From positions 1 through 64,000 of the forward strand of contig JAFSKF010000042.1 in the NCBI GenBank assembly GCA_017449065.1: a stretch of DNA of 64,000 nucleotides. Reading direction: 5' to 3'. Positions within the stretch are counted from its first letter, which is position 1. Every line of letters begins with the position of its first letter. Position numbers and translations under genes: made by a program. Under the pieces are notes generated by a model. The model had not been told where the DNA came from, made no database searches, and was given only the letters and a program-made list of their open reading frames with translations. This document shows positions 61,486 through 64,000 of this stretch, piece after piece. This DNA comes from Bacteroidales bacterium. Its GTDB lineage: Bacteria; Bacteroidota; Bacteroidia; Bacteroidales; UBA3663.

Positions 61486-63069
61486 ATGGCTAACCCGCAG
61501 ATTCTTTGGGCGGACGATGAAATCGACCTGCTGAAACCCCATGTTATGTTCCTCCAACAAAGAGGCTACGACGTGGTGACTGTCACCAACGGGCAGGATG
61601 CGCTTGAAAAAGTGCGTCAGCAGACTTTCGATCTGGTCTTCCTCGACGAAAACATGCCGGGTATCTCAGGATTGGAAACCCTGCAATCCATCAAGGAACT
61701 GCAACCTGCCCTGCCGGTTGTGATGGTTACCAAAAGCGAGGAGGAAAACATCATGGACCAGGCCATCGGAGGAAAGATTGCAGACTACCTGATCAAGCCG
61801 GTCCTGCCTTCGCAGATGCTGCTGTCGATCAAGAAGAATCTGCATGCCCGCGAAATCACCCAACAACGCCAGACTTCCGACTATCAGCAGGAGTTCGGAA
61901 AGCTGTCGATGAGCATCGATATGGCGCAGAGCTTCGACGACTGGGTGGATGTTTACAAGCGACTGGTGTATTGGGAATTGGAACTGGCTCAAAGCGACGA
62001 TGCCGGACTGAGCCAGATGCTATTGATGCAGAAACAGGAAGCAAACCACGCCTTTGCCAAGTTCGTCAAACGCAACTACGAAGGCTGGATGAAGGAGAAG
62101 ATGGCGCTTCAGAATGGTCTGTTCAGCGGGAAGGAAACCGCTCCGACTATGTCAACCGACATATTCAAGTCGCACGTTTTTCCGGCTCTCGACAACGGAG
62201 AGAAGATCTTCTTGGTGGTTATCGACAATTTCCGTCTCGACCAGTGGCGTACCATCCAGCCGCTGCTTTCCGAATATTTCACCTCAAAGGAGGAAGTCTA
62301 TTGCGCCATTCTGCCAACGGCGACGCAATATGCCCGAAATGCCATCTTCTCGGGCCTGATGCCAGACAAGATTGCGCAGATGTTCCCCGACCTGTGGGTG
62401 GATGAAGATTCGGAAGAGGGCAAGAACCTCAATGAGGCACCGCTCATTCAGACACAGCTGGACCGTTACCGCAAACACTACTCTTTCTCATACCACAAGG
62501 TGAACGAGTCGGCTTTCGGAGAACGCCTGGCAGGACAACTGAAGAGCCTGAACCAGCATCCGCTCAATGTGGTGGTGCTCAATTTCATCGATATGCTCAG
62601 CCACGCCCGCACAGAAAGCAAGGTGGTGAGCGAACTGGCTCATACGGAATCTGCCTACAGGGCACTGACCAAAACCTGGCTGGAGCACTCCTTTACCCTC
62701 GATCTTTTCCGCCGGATGGCTGAAATGGGCTACAAGGTAGTGCTCACAACCGACCATGGCACGATCCGGGTGGACAATGCCATTAAGATCATCGGCGACA
62801 AGAATGTAAACACTAACCTCCGCTACAAACTGGGCAAGAACCTCAATTGCAGCTCGAAATCGGTGTATGAGATTACCCGTCCAAAGGATTTCGGACTACC
62901 GGTTCTGAACCTTTCAACCAGTTATGTCTTTGCAACCGGACGCGATTTCCTCGCCTATCCGAACAACTATAACTACTACGTGCAATACTATAAGGACACG
63001 TTCCAGCACGGTGGAATCTCGCTCGAAGAAATGCTGATTCCTCTCATTACCCTTGAACCGAAAAAATAA
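61486..63069 (+). CDS. porX: T9SS regulator PorX (response regulator with PglZ domain)
   Basis: 527 residues, close to P. gingivalis PorX. Receiver with Asp54 in VFLDENMPG, acidic pair WADDEID and YLIKPVLPS; a helical middle; then the PglZ/alkaline-phosphatase-fold domain from VVIDNFRLDQWR to TTDHGTIRVDNAIKI, carrying the metal-binding Asp/His. PorX regulates type 9 secretion gene expression and its PglZ domain has phosphodiesterase activity (family knowledge). The cognate kinase PorY and T9SS structural genes are not in the window, but several cargo-like tails are. Confidence 0.93.
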   Translation: MANPQILWADDEIDLLKPHVMFLQQRGYDVVTVTNGQDALEKVRQQTFDLVFLDENMPGISGLETLQSIKELQPALPVVMVTKSEEENIMDQAIGGKIADYLIKPVLPSQMLLSIKKNLHAREITQQRQTSDYQQEFGKLSMSIDMAQSFDDWVDVYKRLVYWELELAQSDDAGLSQMLLMQKQEANHAFAKFVKRNYEGWMKEKMALQNGLFSGKETAPTMSTDIFKSHVFPALDNGEKIFLVVIDNFRLDQWRTIQPLLSEYFTSKEEVYCAILPTATQYARNAIFSGLMPDKIAQMFPDLWVDEDSEEGKNLNEAPLIQTQLDRYRKHYSFSYHKVNESAFGERLAGQLKSLNQHPLNVVVLNFIDMLSHARTESKVVSELAHTESAYRALTKTWLEHSFTLDLFRRMAEMGYKVVLTTDHGTIRVDNAIKIIGDKNVNTNLRYKLGKNLNCSSKSVYEITRPKDFGLPVLNLSTSYVFATGRDFLAYPNNYNYYVQYYKDTFQHGGISLEEMLIPLITLEPKK

Positions 63070-63111
63070 ACCCATATTATTCATCTATTCCTTTGAAATA
63101 CACTCGCGACT

Positions 63112-64000
63112 ATGAAACTGCCAACAAACATCAACTCACTTTACATTGATATGAAACCAAGATTAAATGCTGTGCTCGAACAGAGCATTAAGGAACATTG
63201 GGATCTCCCGTGTTTTTCTAATTTCCAGGGAGAGACATTCACCTACGGACAGGTAGCACAGCAGATTGCCAAGTACCATCAGATGTGGCATGATGCAGGT
63301 TTGGAACCCGGATTCCATATCGCTCTTTGGGGCCGGAACAGCGCCCAATGGAGCATTGCCCTGCTGGCCGCCTTCACATACCGGGCGGTTGCCGTTCCGC
63401 TCTTGCACGAGTTTACTCCCGACATGGTGAAACGCCTCACAGAACATGCTGAATGCCAGTTAGTGCTGACAAACAAAGAACTGGTAACCCTGGAGGATTG
63501 CCCGCAAATCGGACCCGATGACGTTCACTACAAGAGCCACAAACCCGATGAGTTACTCATGATTAACTATACTTCGGGCACAACCAGCGAACCGAAGGGC
63601 GTCATGATTCCTGAACGTGCAATGTGGAGTAATATGGCTTTTGCAGAACAGGTGCTTCCCAACTTACATGCCGGCATGAAAGTGGTTTCTCTGCTCCCGA
63701 CGGCCCATCTCTACGGTATGTCGTTCGAGTTGATGTATGAGTTCTGCGTCGGTATCCACGTGACGTTCATCACGAAAGCCTTGGCTGCTCCCGTCATCCT
63801 GCAGGCCTTCAAGGAAGTTCGTCCGCATCTGATTATTGTGGTTCCGATGCTCATCGAGAAGATTGTGCGTAAGGGCATTATGCCACAATACCGCAACCAG
63901 AAGATCCAGCTCATGCGCAAGATTCCGCTTCTGCGAGGCAACATCAACAACCGCTTCCGCGACGGACTGATGGAGGCTTTGGGCGGTCGTGCCTACGAAG
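63112..64000 (+). CDS. AMP-binding (fatty-acid-CoA ligase-like) enzyme, cut by window edge
   Basis: Partial: 296 codons in frame to the right edge without a stop. ATP/AMP-binding P-loop YTSGTTSEPKGVM lies near residue 153, followed by LPTAHLYGM, characteristic of acyl-adenylating enzymes. It lacks a signal peptide. In Bacteroidales similar proteins are annotated long-chain fatty-acid-CoA ligase. The start could be ATG 63112 or ATG 63151. It begins 42 bp after porX. Confidence 0.85.
   Translation, partial: MKLPTNINSLYIDMKPRLNAVLEQSIKEHWDLPCFSNFQGETFTYGQVAQQIAKYHQMWHDAGLEPGFHIALWGRNSAQWSIALLAAFTYRAVAVPLLHEFTPDMVKRLTEHAECQLVLTNKELVTLEDCPQIGPDDVHYKSHKPDELLMINYTSGTTSEPKGVMIPERAMWSNMAFAEQVLPNLHAGMKVVSLLPTAHLYGMSFELMYEFCVGIHVTFITKALAAPVILQAFKEVRPHLIIVVPMLIEKIVRKGIMPQYRNQKIQLMRKIPLLRGNINNRFRDGLMEALGGRAYE

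Noticed and set aside
1..64000. tRNA, rRNA or tmRNA genes
   Set aside because: All gaps were read on both strands and no cloverleaf-type or conserved rRNA sequence was seen.

Overview
The window is chromosomal DNA from a member of the Bacteroidota, most likely order Bacteroidales and Prevotellaceae-like. Evidence: promoters of the Bacteroidota type (TTTG, about 20 bp, TAnnTTTG) precede many genes; there are families largely restricted to the phylum (DUF3575, DUF5119, DUF4494, DUF4286, RprXY, the PglZ-containing regulator PorX, a BspA-like leucine-rich-repeat protein); and several secreted proteins end in C-terminal tails of the type 9 secretion (T9SS) kind. Almost everything is ordinary protein-coding DNA. 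I saw no tRNA, rRNA, CRISPR array, prophage or transposase gene.

Layout. 10-2393: two minus-strand surface genes of fimbrial-locus type (OmpA/DUF3575 protein, DUF5119 lipoprotein). 2737-5711: trigger factor and an alkaline phosphatase lipoprotein. 5712-6386: a gene-free stretch with two related long inverted-repeat elements and a duplicated 16-bp palindrome-centred site. 6387-10089: xylose operon (Nudix-type regulator, xylB, xylA). 10199-13029: GNAT enzyme, GH43 glycosidase, OmpA-like protein. 13245-16688: metH. 16881-23270: hisS, M3 peptidase lipoprotein, a Na/Ca-exchanger protein fused to a T9SS-like tail, and a DUF6055 metalloprotease-like protein. 23277-25222: SPFH protein, Dabb protein, unknown coiled-coil protein. 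25361-31088: a dense housekeeping string (DivIC/FtsB-like, small membrane protein, GH28, agmatine deiminase, EngB, DUF4494, YggS, TsaE, DUF4286). 31127-38369: S9 peptidase, Lon, CPA2-type antiporter. 38478-43707: GH27 alpha-galactosidase, RidA, BspA-like protein. 43951-46258: vitamin B6 operon headed by a ThiD-like/AraC fusion regulator, then pdxS and pdxT. 46384-54647: a pectin locus made of a membrane-anchored propeller/AraC regulator, a CE12-type acetylesterase and a very large CE8 pectinesterase. 54899-57237: RprX/RprY two-component system. 57424-64000: putative porin, Upf1-like helicase, PorX, and the start of an AMP-binding ligase cut by the window edge.

How the genes work together. Two sugar routes stand out: xylose/xylan (regulator-xylB-xylA plus GH43) and pectin (GH28, CE12, CE8 and a dedicated regulator). 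PorX and several cargo-like C-terminal tails point to a working T9SS, whose structural genes lie outside the window. The most unusual features are: (1) many intergenic gaps filled by short-period repeats (8, 9, 20 or 22 nt; fixed core, variable remainder), two families of which also supply coding sequence (a lipoprotein signal peptide and an interdomain linker); (2) the paired inverted-repeat elements upstream of the xylose regulator; (3) the exchanger/T9SS-tail fusion; (4) an apparent pseudokinase-AraC regulator of PLP synthesis; (5) promoters placed so close to start codons that the mRNAs would be essentially leaderless.
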